Under the pieces are notes generated by a model that saw only the letters and a program-made list of their open reading frames with translations, was not told the origin of the DNA and ran no database searches. The translations under genes were made by a program, and so were the position numbers. Below, one piece after another: positions 7,068 through 14,692 of a DNA stretch of 26,254 nt (the first letter of the stretch is position 1; the number at the start of each line of letters is the position of its first letter). This DNA is from Balneolales bacterium (lineage in GTDB: Bacteria; Bacteroidota; Rhodothermia; Balneolales; Natronogracilivirgulaceae): the NCBI GenBank assembly GCA_007116685.1, contig SKIC01000314.1, positions 1 to 26,254 of the forward strand. Reading direction: 5' to 3'.

Positions 7068-7145
7068 TCGGTCGGATATTAGGGAGACTTATTCGGAAAA
7101 ACTCTATATTTATCCCCTCAAACCCGAATAAATATACCCGATATC

Positions 7146-9647
7146 ATGCCTCAAAAAGCTACGATTATGTTATTCCTGACTTTAGTGTCAGGTTTACTAA
7201 TCTCCTGCGCGCAAGCGGCGGAGACCAGCATCTCTCAAAATTCAGACCGTCCATTTTTTTCTGATGAAAATGGTGTCTTCCATTTCCAAACGGAACAAGG
7301 AAGTTACCTTCTTCAATTTTTATCCCATGAAATAGTAAATGTAGAGTTTTTCCCCGAAGGTGAACATGCTCCTACGGAAGTTCCACTAGAATTGAGCGAC
7401 TCAGAGCGGAAAGTTAGAGAGCGCGTATTAAACTCTTCTCACGCAGTGGTTATGGAACCTGTGCCCACCGAAGTAACAGTAAGTACCGAAGAAAGTATTT
7501 ACATTCGTCTGAAAACCGACGGCATCACAGTGATTTATGACAAGATAGATGGAAAATTCTCCTTTTATCACGATGGGCGCAGACTGCTGCAGGAACATAA
7601 CGGATTTGTACAAAACCCCGATGGTAATGGCTATCGGGTTGATTTCCGTATTAGCAATACCGAAATGCTTATGGGGGGCGGCTCACGAGCCTTAGGCATG
7701 GACCGACGCGGGCATCGTCTCGAACTTTATAACCGGGCACATTATGGCTACGAAACCCGCTCTGAATTAATTAATTATACGCTTCCTTTGGTGCTGTCTT
7801 CACGCAGATACGCCATTCATTTTGATAATCCAACTACCGGTTGGCTGGATTTAGACAGCGAAAATGACGGCACTCTAGGTTTCGAGGCGTTTTCCGGAAG
7901 ACAAGCCTATCAAATTATTGCTTCTGATAGTTGGGAAGGTATTATCGACAACTATACCAAGCTTACCGGTCGTCAGCCACTTCCACCCCGTTGGGCTTTG
8001 GGTAGTATTTCCAGCCGCTTTGGATATCGCTCTCAGGATGAGGTAATCGAAACCATAGCAAAATATCGTGAAATGGAAATCCCTGTAGATGCTGTAATTA
8101 TAGATCTTTATTGGTTCGGTCAGGAAATAAAAGGAACCATGGGTAACCTGAGATTTGACGAGGAAACCTTCCCCGACCCTGCTGCTATGGTTGAACAGCT
8201 GGAAAATAAAAACACCAAAACGGTGCTTATTACAGAACCTTTCATCCTGAACACTTCCGGCCGATGGGATGAAGCCAATGAGAAAAATATCCTGGCTCTG
8301 GACACTTTGGGACAGGTAGCCCTCTTTGAGTTTTATTTTGGCGAAACCGGCATAATTAATATGCTGAAGCCCGAAGCCAGAGAATGGTTCTGGGGGATTT
8401 ACAGAGATTTAATGGAAACCTATGGCATCCACGGTTGGTGGGGAGACCTGGGCGAGCCGGAAGCTCATCCAGATTGGGTACGTCATTACGGCAATTTAAA
8501 AGCCCGGGAAGTCCACAATATCTACGGTCACAACTGGGCCAAAATGGTTTTCGAAGGTTTCCAGAATGATTTCCCCGAACGGAGAGCTTTCAATCTGATG
8601 CGCGCCGGATATTCTGGCACGCAACGCTACGGTATGATTCCATGGACCGGTGACGTAAACCGAAGCTGGGGAGGTCTGTTGCCACAGCCTGAAATCTCGC
8701 TTCAAATGGGGCTACAAGGCCTCGCCTATATGCACTCCGACCTCGGTGGTTTTGCCGGAGATTTGAAAGACGAAGAACTCTATGTTCGATGGATGCAGTA
8801 CGGAGTTTTCCAGCCGGTTTATCGTCCGCATGCGCAGGATTTTGTGCCTTCAGAGCCCGTTTTCTGGGGTGAGGAAGTCAGGGATTTAACCCGAAAAGCC
8901 ATTGAACTTCGCTATAAGTTGATGCCTTATATCTATACGGCCGCTTTTCAGAATTCCCAAAACGGCCTGCCGTTCATGCGTCCCCTATTTTTCGAAGAAC
9001 CTGATAACTTTGAAATTCATCGTGTTTCAGAAACCTATCTTTTTGGGGATGATATTCTTGTAACACCCGTTTTGCGTCAGGGTGTACGCGAGGTTGAGGC
9101 GCACATGCCTGCAACTGCCAACTGGTACGATTTTTATACCGGTAAAAAATACGAAGGTGGCAAACAACACTGGGTAAGAACTCAGGAAGACCGCATACCA
9201 ACATTTGTCAGAGGCGGTGCCGCAGTGCCTATGGCAGATTTAGCACAATCGATGGCGGATTATAACGTAGAGCACCTCACTCTGAGATACTTTTTTGATG
9301 AAGAGGCTGAGTACTTTAGCACCATGGTATATCATGATGACGGACTTACCTCAGACGCCTACGAAAAAGGATTGTATGAGAAGTTGAATATATCCATAGC
9401 TACTTCGGCAAACGGCAGCACAAATAATCAAGTAAGCTTTACTTTGGAAACTAAGCCTGGAGACCAATTTGAAGATGCAGGATTTTCAAGTATCACCGTT
9501 CATGCCAAAAACATCTCATCCGCACCCCAGTCCGCAACAATTAACGGAGAGGCAGTATCTTTCTCCTTTGACGCAGACCTTGGTATCATAGAGTTTGATA
9601 CCTTTTCTCTATCAGATGGGGAGAATGAGTTTATTTTCGTGTTTTAA
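7146..9647 (+). CDS. GH31 alpha-glucosidase/transglucosylase, lipoprotein
   Basis: 833 residues. Signal peptide with lipobox LISC (Cys21) predicts a lipoprotein. N-terminal beta-sandwich about 35-270, (beta/alpha)8 catalytic barrel about 280-625, then proximal and distal C-terminal beta domains, the last in the DUF5110 position. The catalytic nucleophile is D434 in GWWGDLGEPEAHP and the acid/base is D503 in WTGDVNRSWGG; their spacing of 69 fits GH31. The GDLGEPE-HP form recalls the Cellvibrio-type oligosaccharide 4-alpha-glucosyltransferases (Agd31B), so transfer between maltooligosaccharides is as likely as hydrolysis; that point is inference. It would act at the envelope on alpha-glucans. 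No SusC/D pair or other glucan gene is next to it. Only 78 bases separate it from the pseudogene at the left, room for its own promoter. Confidence 0.9.
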   Translation: MPQKATIMLFLTLVSGLLISCAQAAETSISQNSDRPFFSDENGVFHFQTEQGSYLLQFLSHEIVNVEFFPEGEHAPTEVPLELSDSERKVRERVLNSSHAVVMEPVPTEVTVSTEESIYIRLKTDGITVIYDKIDGKFSFYHDGRRLLQEHNGFVQNPDGNGYRVDFRISNTEMLMGGGSRALGMDRRGHRLELYNRAHYGYETRSELINYTLPLVLSSRRYAIHFDNPTTGWLDLDSENDGTLGFEAFSGRQAYQIIASDSWEGIIDNYTKLTGRQPLPPRWALGSISSRFGYRSQDEVIETIAKYREMEIPVDAVIIDLYWFGQEIKGTMGNLRFDEETFPDPAAMVEQLENKNTKTVLITEPFILNTSGRWDEANEKNILALDTLGQVALFEFYFGETGIINMLKPEAREWFWGIYRDLMETYGIHGWWGDLGEPEAHPDWVRHYGNLKAREVHNIYGHNWAKMVFEGFQNDFPERRAFNLMRAGYSGTQRYGMIPWTGDVNRSWGGLLPQPEISLQMGLQGLAYMHSDLGGFAGDLKDEELYVRWMQYGVFQPVYRPHAQDFVPSEPVFWGEEVRDLTRKAIELRYKLMPYIYTAAFQNSQNGLPFMRPLFFEEPDNFEIHRVSETYLFGDDILVTPVLRQGVREVEAHMPATANWYDFYTGKKYEGGKQHWVRTQEDRIPTFVRGGAAVPMADLAQSMADYNVEHLTLRYFFDEEAEYFSTMVYHDDGLTSDAYEKGLYEKLNISIATSANGSTNNQVSFTLETKPGDQFEDAGFSSITVHAKNISSAPQSATINGEAVSFSFDADLGIIEFDTFSLSDGENEFIFVF

Positions 9648-9648
9648 T

Positions 9649-9717
9649 ACTTTTAGTCTGGCAAATTGATGTAGGGCATGCGCTGCGGCGTATGCCCTAC
9701 ATCAAGCACTTAAAAGT
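9649..9717. repeat. Long palindrome downstream of the GH31 gene (possible terminator or palindromic element)
   Basis: The core 9666-9705 has arms TTGATGTAGGGCAT and ATGCCCTACATCAA (14 of 14 pairs), extended by G-T, C-G and G-C around a six-base CTGCGG loop. An outer pair ACTTTTA (9649-9655) / TAAAAGT (9711-9717) lies beyond small unpaired arms. It starts 2 bases after the GH31 stop, so termination is plausible, but no T-run follows and the arms are longer than usual for an intrinsic terminator. The rest of the gap to 9878 shows nothing else clear. Confidence 0.75.
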
Positions 9718-9878
9718 CACTTTTCACATTGAAACAGCAACAGGAAAAAGTGGACTAGCATCAAAAATGAGAAATTACTTTAATTGGCCCAGCAAAGTTT
9801 TGAAATCTTTGTAACTATCGATCAACATATTCAGTATTAGCGCTGTGTTTTCAATCTTTCTTATACCTAATATGCTAA

Positions 9879-11099
9879 ATGAATCTTCTGCTATTAATCC
9901 TCTTTGCTCTTCAATTAATTATCCCCGACTCTGAAGAAAATTCGGTCCTTGTAAATGAGGATTTGATAGCGCAACATACGATCTATTTTGATATTCAGGA
10001 TGGAGCTTTCATTGGCGCTGATTCTCTGGTCCATGCTTTACAGCAGGCTCATTTTATAGCACTTGGAGAGTTACACAACCGCATAAGACTCGGGGAACTT
10101 ACTGATGCCTTATTGCACACCTTAGAACCTCAAGGGTTCAATAATTTTGCTGTAGAAACCGGTCCCTATTCGGCTCGAAAACTGCAACAGCTCATCGGTG
10201 AAGGGAAACATGAGGTTTCTGCGTTTTATGCAGCGTATTCATCTAACTTGTATGATATCATCCCCATCCCCTTTTTTAAGGGCGAAACCGATTTGCGTTT
10301 TCTGGCTACTGCTGATTCCTTAGGCTTTGAGCTTTGGGGATTAGACCAGGAATTCTACTTTTCTTACGCTTATTTGATTGATGAGCTTGCCAGACTAAGC
10401 GGTAAATCGCTAAGCCCGAATCAGCAAAAGCTTCACAGAAAACTTATGCGGAAATTGTTCTGGTTGGATAGACGAAACCAATTCAGAGAGTTATTTAATA
10501 TTAGCCTTCATCGTACTTGCAGGCTTAAAAATAATGCTGATTTGCTGGCCTACCTGGAAAGTTTTGCGCAAACAGAGAACGCTGATATTCAAGAGATTGT
10601 AGATGCATTTCATAAGACACTTGAAATCTACTGCATGGCTGAGAAAGGCCAAGCCAGCGAACCCATTCGTATTTCCTATTTTAAGGAAAACTTCAATCGT
10701 AATTTTGAAGCGGCCTTGAAAGTAAACCCGGAGCCCAAAATGTTCCTGAAAATGGGCTCCTTTCACATGGGACGAAATCGGAGTCCGCTAAACCTGTATG
10801 ATATTGGAAATCATGTGGCACAAATTGCGGAGTCTCGTAACGAATCATCAGTGCATATTTCCTATCTGAATCGTTTTTTTGAAGGCAAGGACGTAAAAGG
10901 TCAAAGAGGTTGGGAGGCCTCTGCAAATTTTGTAAGTGTTGGGGAGAAAGAAAAATGGGCACTTATAGATTTGCGACCACTTCGCGAGCAACTTGGTAAT
11001 CAAACACTTTCCGGAAACCGATTTGAATTACAAACCATATTGAATTATGATTTCATAATAATTGCCCCGGAAGATGATTGGGTTGAGAGGCATTGGTAA
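9879..11099 (+). CDS. Secreted erythromycin-esterase-like (EreA/ChaN fold) protein
   Basis: 406 residues starting MNLLLLILFALQLIIP, a short signal peptide or anchor. The segment AHFIALGELHNRIRLGELTD followed by FNNFAVETGPYSARKL is the signature of the EreA/ChaN/TIKI-like superfamily: a strand ending in GE-x-H, then helices and a second strand ending in an acidic residue. Further in, LWGLDQEF (acidic) and LKMGSFHMGR (His) supply the other usual active-site positions. Known members hydrolyse esters or bind haem; most homologues, including those in this phylum, have no known substrate, and antibiotic resistance should not be assumed. It is a single gene, with the polysaccharide genes converging from the right and 100 bases between the stops. 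Confidence 0.7.
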   Translation: MNLLLLILFALQLIIPDSEENSVLVNEDLIAQHTIYFDIQDGAFIGADSLVHALQQAHFIALGELHNRIRLGELTDALLHTLEPQGFNNFAVETGPYSARKLQQLIGEGKHEVSAFYAAYSSNLYDIIPIPFFKGETDLRFLATADSLGFELWGLDQEFYFSYAYLIDELARLSGKSLSPNQQKLHRKLMRKLFWLDRRNQFRELFNISLHRTCRLKNNADLLAYLESFAQTENADIQEIVDAFHKTLEIYCMAEKGQASEPIRISYFKENFNRNFEAALKVNPEPKMFLKMGSFHMGRNRSPLNLYDIGNHVAQIAESRNESSVHISYLNRFFEGKDVKGQRGWEASANFVSVGEKEKWALIDLRPLREQLGNQTLSGNRFELQTILNYDFIIIAPEDDWVERHW

Positions 11100-11199
11100 A
11101 AGTGTTAAGCTGAAAATTCAGTAATATTGATTACTAAATCATATAGTGACCGAGCTGAAACTTGAATAAGTGCATGGTATACTTTTAGCACCCTGACAC

Positions 11200-12342
11200 T
11201 TACTCATTCTGGTTCAAAATCTTATGCCCGGCTTTCATGAGTTCTTTATCTCTACGGAATAAACGGACATCTGATTCCATCATATCTTTGACCAATTCAG
11301 ATAGATTATACTTTGGTTTCCAGCCCAATTTTTCTCTGGCTTTTGTGGCATCGCCAATAAGTATATCAACCTCAGTAGGCCTGAAATATCTGGGGTCAAC
11401 CTTAACAAGTACTTCACCCGAATTTTTGGGTTTTGCACCCTGAGGAATTTTATCTAAATCTACGGAATCTAAAACGCCTACTTCATCAACTCCTGTTCCC
11501 TCAAATCGTAAGGTGTAGCCAACTTCAGCAAAAGCCATTTTTATAAAATCTCTCACTTTGGTTGTGACTCCTGTCGCAATCACAAAATCTTCAGGAGTAT
11601 CATGTTGTAAAATTCGCCACATGGCTTCCACATAGTCTTTGGCATGTCCCCAATCTCGTTTGGCATCCATATTGCCAATATAGAGTATGTCTTGCAAGCC
11701 TAACGAAATTTTTGCGGCAGCCCTGGTGATTTTCCGTGTCACAAAAGTTTCGCCTCTAAGCGGGGATTCGTGATTAAAAAGAATGCCATTGCAGGCAAAC
11801 ATATCGTAGGCCTCACGGTAGTTTACCGTAATCCAATACGCATACATCTTTGCTACAGCATAGGGCGATCTGGGATAAAATGGCGTTTTTTCGGATTGGG
11901 GCATTTCCTGCACCAATCCATACAATTCAGAAGTGGAGGCCTGATACACTTTGGTCTTTTTTTCAAGACCTAACAAACGAACCGCCTCTAATATTCGCAA
12001 AGCACCTAAACCATCTGCATTGGCTGTGTACTCCGGCGTATCAAAGCTGACCTTCACATGACTCATAGCAGCGAGGTTATAAATCTCATCAGGCTGCGTT
12101 TCCTGAATAATGCGGGTGAGATTCATGGAATCGGTCATATCGCCATAATGCAGCACAAAACACTGGTTTTTCTCATGAGGATCCTGATAGAGATGATCGA
12201 TACGATCTGTATTAAACAGAGATGCTCGTCTCTTAATACCATGAACTATGTAGCCCTTTTCCAAAAGTAATTCTGCAAGATAAGCGCCATCTTGCCCCGT
12301 GATTCCAGTGATTAGAGCTGTTTTATTATTTGCCATTTTCAA
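11200..12342 (-). CDS. gmd: GDP-mannose 4,6-dehydratase
   Basis: 380 residues, extended short-chain dehydrogenase. The NADP site is GITGQDG (residues 13-19), followed by the GIKRRASLFNTDRIDHLY loop typical of Gmd, which shapes the cofactor site and tetramer. Catalytic residues: T137 and E139 in STSELYG and Y161-x-x-x-K165 in SPYAVAK. ILFNHESPLRGETFVTRKIT is diagnostic of GDP-mannose rather than dTDP-glucose dehydratases. It turns GDP-D-mannose into GDP-4-keto-6-deoxy-D-mannose in the cytoplasm, the substrate of the GDP-fucose synthase encoded just upstream (63-base gap, same strand). It is the last gene of the three-gene cluster; the reverse of the common gmd-then-fcl order. Start chosen at the first Met; a second Met two codons on is equally possible. 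Confidence 0.97.
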   Translation of the reverse strand: MKMANNKTALITGITGQDGAYLAELLLEKGYIVHGIKRRASLFNTDRIDHLYQDPHEKNQCFVLHYGDMTDSMNLTRIIQETQPDEIYNLAAMSHVKVSFDTPEYTANADGLGALRILEAVRLLGLEKKTKVYQASTSELYGLVQEMPQSEKTPFYPRSPYAVAKMYAYWITVNYREAYDMFACNGILFNHESPLRGETFVTRKITRAAAKISLGLQDILYIGNMDAKRDWGHAKDYVEAMWRILQHDTPEDFVIATGVTTKVRDFIKMAFAEVGYTLRFEGTGVDEVGVLDSVDLDKIPQGAKPKNSGEVLVKVDPRYFRPTEVDILIGDATKAREKLGWKPKYNLSELVKDMMESDVRLFRRDKELMKAGHKILNQNE

Positions 12343-12405
12343 AAAGTTATACGCCGGTTCTATGTAATCGTAAAATATAAATGTTGAGAAGAGTAACTAA
12401 ACCAG

Positions 12406-13377
12406 TTAGTCTGCCATTTTCACCTCTTTGATAGATTCCACATTTTCCAGAAACCATCGATAGGTTTCCCGAATACCATCTTCGAGTTTAATTTTTGCAG
12501 TCCATCCTAATTCCGAAGCAACATTGACGTCCATAAGTTTTCTCATGGTTCCGTCTGGCTTGGAACTATCCCAATTTATTTCGCCTTCGTGTCCTGTAAT
12601 TCTCTGAATAAGTTCCGCTAATTGCTTGATCGTAATGTCTTTTCCGGTACCAATATTGATTAAATCATTTTCAGAATCGATCTCATTTTCAAGGAAGAAA
12701 ACAGTTGCTTCTGCCAAATCATCGACATGTAGAAATTCACGCATAGGCTTACCGCTACCCCATACATTTACGGTTTGATTGCCATTCTCAGTAGCCTCAT
12801 GAAATTTTCTAATCATCGCCGGGAGTACATGGGAGGTTTTTAAATCGAAGTTGTCTTCCGGGCCGTACAAATTTGTTGGCATTAGTGACATATATGACCG
12901 GCCGTATTGTTTATTCAAGGCCTGACACATTTTTATACCAGATATTTTGGCAATGGCATACCACTCATTGGTTCTTTCCAATGGTCCGGTTAGCAAGTAC
13001 GATTCCTTCAAAGGTTGCAGGGCTTCTTTAGGATAAATACACGAGCTACCCAAAAATACCAGATTGTTGACATCGCATTCATGAGCTGCTTTGATAAGAT
13101 TTGCCTCAATCATGAGATTATCGTACAAAAATTGCCATGGATAGGAGTTATTGGCCAATATTCCCCCAACTCTGGCAGCAGCAATAATTACAGCATCAGG
13201 GCGATTTGTTTTCACGAAATCTTCTGTATCTGCCTGATTTCTCAGATCGAGTTCAGAACTGGTAGCTGTAATAAGATTGGTGTATCCTTCTTTCTTCAAT
13301 TTCCGCACAATTGCAGAACCTACCATCCCACGATGACCAGCTATATAAATTCTTGAATCTTTTGTTAGATTTGACAT
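12406..13377 (-). CDS. fcl: GDP-L-fucose synthase
   Basis: 323 residues. NADPH motif GHRGMVGS (14-21); catalytic Y140-x-x-x-K144 in EWYAIAK; C113 in SSCIYPK and H183 in TSHVLPA correspond to the acid/base Cys and His of E. coli WcaG used in the 3,5-epimerase step. The enzyme epimerises and reduces GDP-4-keto-6-deoxy-mannose to GDP-L-fucose for surface polysaccharide or glycoprotein. Its ATG lies 2 bases after the stop of the aminotransferase gene, which argues for translational coupling. The C-terminal end is about 10 residues longer than the fold needs and acidic, of no obvious meaning. Confidence 0.96.
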   Translation of the reverse strand: MSNLTKDSRIYIAGHRGMVGSAIVRKLKKEGYTNLITATSSELDLRNQADTEDFVKTNRPDAVIIAAARVGGILANNSYPWQFLYDNLMIEANLIKAAHECDVNNLVFLGSSCIYPKEALQPLKESYLLTGPLERTNEWYAIAKISGIKMCQALNKQYGRSYMSLMPTNLYGPEDNFDLKTSHVLPAMIRKFHEATENGNQTVNVWGSGKPMREFLHVDDLAEATVFFLENEIDSENDLINIGTGKDITIKQLAELIQRITGHEGEINWDSSKPDGTMRKLMDVNVASELGWTAKIKLEDGIRETYRWFLENVESIKEVKMAD

Positions 13378-13379
13378 GG

Positions 13380-14522
13380 TTATCCTAAAATTTCTTTAAC
13401 AGCGTCTATTACTTTGTTTTGTTTTTCTATTGGCATATTTGGCCATATTGGCAATGAAATCACTTGTTTTGTCGCCATATCTGTTTTTGGAACTTCTGCT
13501 TGTATACTATCATATACTGGAAGTTTATGACAAGGAATTGGGTAATAAATCATTGTTCCAATCTCCTTTTCTTTTAACAATTGCTGAACTTCATTACGGT
13601 CTTTATTCAAAATGCGAACCGTGTATTGATGAAAAACGTGACCCTTCGTAAGCCGGGGCGTCAATATCTCGTTTTTTAACTCAGCAAATGCTTCATTATA
13701 TCGTTGAGCGACTTCAAAGCGGCCTTGATTTGCTTTTTCAAGGTGAGGAAACTTAACTGACAAGATTGCAGCCTGTATCGTATCTAGTCTGGAATTATAT
13801 CCTAACACTTCATTATGATATTTTTTCTTTGCGCCATGGACTCGTAGCATTCTGGCTTCAGCCGCAATTTCATCATCGTTTGTGACAATCATCCCTCCAT
13901 CACCAAAAGCGCCTAAATTCTTAGATGGGAAAAAGGAATATGCTCCGGCATCCCCAATTGTTCCTGTAAATGAACCTTGCAATTTTTCCTGCGAACAATT
14001 TCCATCACAAGAGCGGCAATCTCCGAAATACCTTGCGCCAAAAGACTGTGCACAATCCTCTATTACTTTAAGATTGTACTCATTTGCGATGTCCATAATC
14101 TTGCCCATCATGCAAGATTCACCATATAAGTGTACCGGCATTATCGCTTTGGTTTTAGGCGTAATATTCTTTCTAATTGACTCAGGGTCAATATTGTATC
14201 CGTCCGGTAGGATGTCCGCAAAAACCGGCATAGCGCCACATATACTAATACTCTCAGCAGTGGCAAAAAAGGTAAAAGGGGTTGTAATTACTTCATCCCC
14301 TTCTTGTGTACCGGCTGCTCTTAATGCAATTACTAAAGCATCGGTTCCGGAATTCACACCTATGGCGTGCTTTACCTGAAATGCTTTCGCAATAGTTTCT
14401 TCAATTTCTTTGACCTCCGGACCCATGATAAATCTGCCATGATCTAAAACTTTGGCAATAGCTGCATCAAGTTCAGGCCTTAGCTTTTTAATTTCATCAC
14501 TTAAATCAAGTATCGGTATCAT
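13380..14522 (-). CDS. DegT/DnrJ/EryC1-family sugar aminotransferase with a Cys-rich insertion
   Basis: 380 residues, fold-type I PLP enzyme. Landmarks: HGRFIMGPEVKEIEE, GVNSGTDALVIAL, TTPFTFFATAES, EDCAQSFGARY (the Asp holding the PLP ring nitrogen is D156) and SFFPSKNLGAFGDGG with the PLP lysine K201. The SFFPSKNLG form groups with 3-amino-sugar enzymes (WbpE, QdtB/FdtB types), not with perosamine synthases, which have a different lysine block or histidine. So it probably makes a UDP- or dTDP-linked 3-amino sugar, and its link to the GDP-fucose genes is common use in one polysaccharide rather than one pathway. Odd: residues 167-186 hold GDCRSCDGNCSQ, a Cys cluster (C169, C172, C176) just before the PLP site. 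First gene of the cluster. Confidence 0.88.
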   Translation of the reverse strand: MIPILDLSDEIKKLRPELDAAIAKVLDHGRFIMGPEVKEIEETIAKAFQVKHAIGVNSGTDALVIALRAAGTQEGDEVITTPFTFFATAESISICGAMPVFADILPDGYNIDPESIRKNITPKTKAIMPVHLYGESCMMGKIMDIANEYNLKVIEDCAQSFGARYFGDCRSCDGNCSQEKLQGSFTGTIGDAGAYSFFPSKNLGAFGDGGMIVTNDDEIAAEARMLRVHGAKKKYHNEVLGYNSRLDTIQAAILSVKFPHLEKANQGRFEVAQRYNEAFAELKNEILTPRLTKGHVFHQYTVRILNKDRNEVQQLLKEKEIGTMIYYPIPCHKLPVYDSIQAEVPKTDMATKQVISLPIWPNMPIEKQNKVIDAVKEILG

Positions 14523-14604
14523 AGTAATGGTTTGGATTTTTTAACGCTCAAATATAGGTATAAATAGTAACGAAATTCAGCACCGTGAAAATCGCTGATA
14601 AATC

Positions 14605-14682
14605 CTAAACAATAAGTGCGGCAAGAATCAAAAAGAATAAACTTAAAGTAATAACACTGTATAAAACTCTGCGATGTAACAT
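14605..14682 (-). CDS. Possible 25-residue single-helix membrane peptide
   Basis: An ATG at 14682 opens MLHRRVLYSVITLSLFFLIL followed by AALIV and a TAG at 14605-14607. Two arginines and a histidine precede an unbroken hydrophobic helix of about 19 residues, the form of a small inner-membrane peptide. It begins 10 bases after the stop of the ferric-reductase-like gene on the same strand, a spacing that suits translational coupling; no Shine-Dalgarno is seen, which is normal here. Small single-helix subunits attend several oxidases, so a partner role is conceivable. With so short a frame, chance is a serious alternative. Confidence 0.3.
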   Translation of the reverse strand: MLHRRVLYSVITLSLFFLILAALIV

Positions 14683-14692
14683 AGTTTGTTGT

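Noticed and set aside
9879..11099. Macrolide resistance gene
   Set aside because: The family resemblance to erythromycin esterase is to the fold and GE-x-H site only; most such homologues do not act on macrolides, and the protein is exported.
13380..14522. GDP-perosamine synthase, which would use the Gmd product
   Set aside because: The lysine block SFFPSKNLG is that of 3-amino-sugar aminotransferases; perosamine synthases differ there. The gene position alone is not enough.
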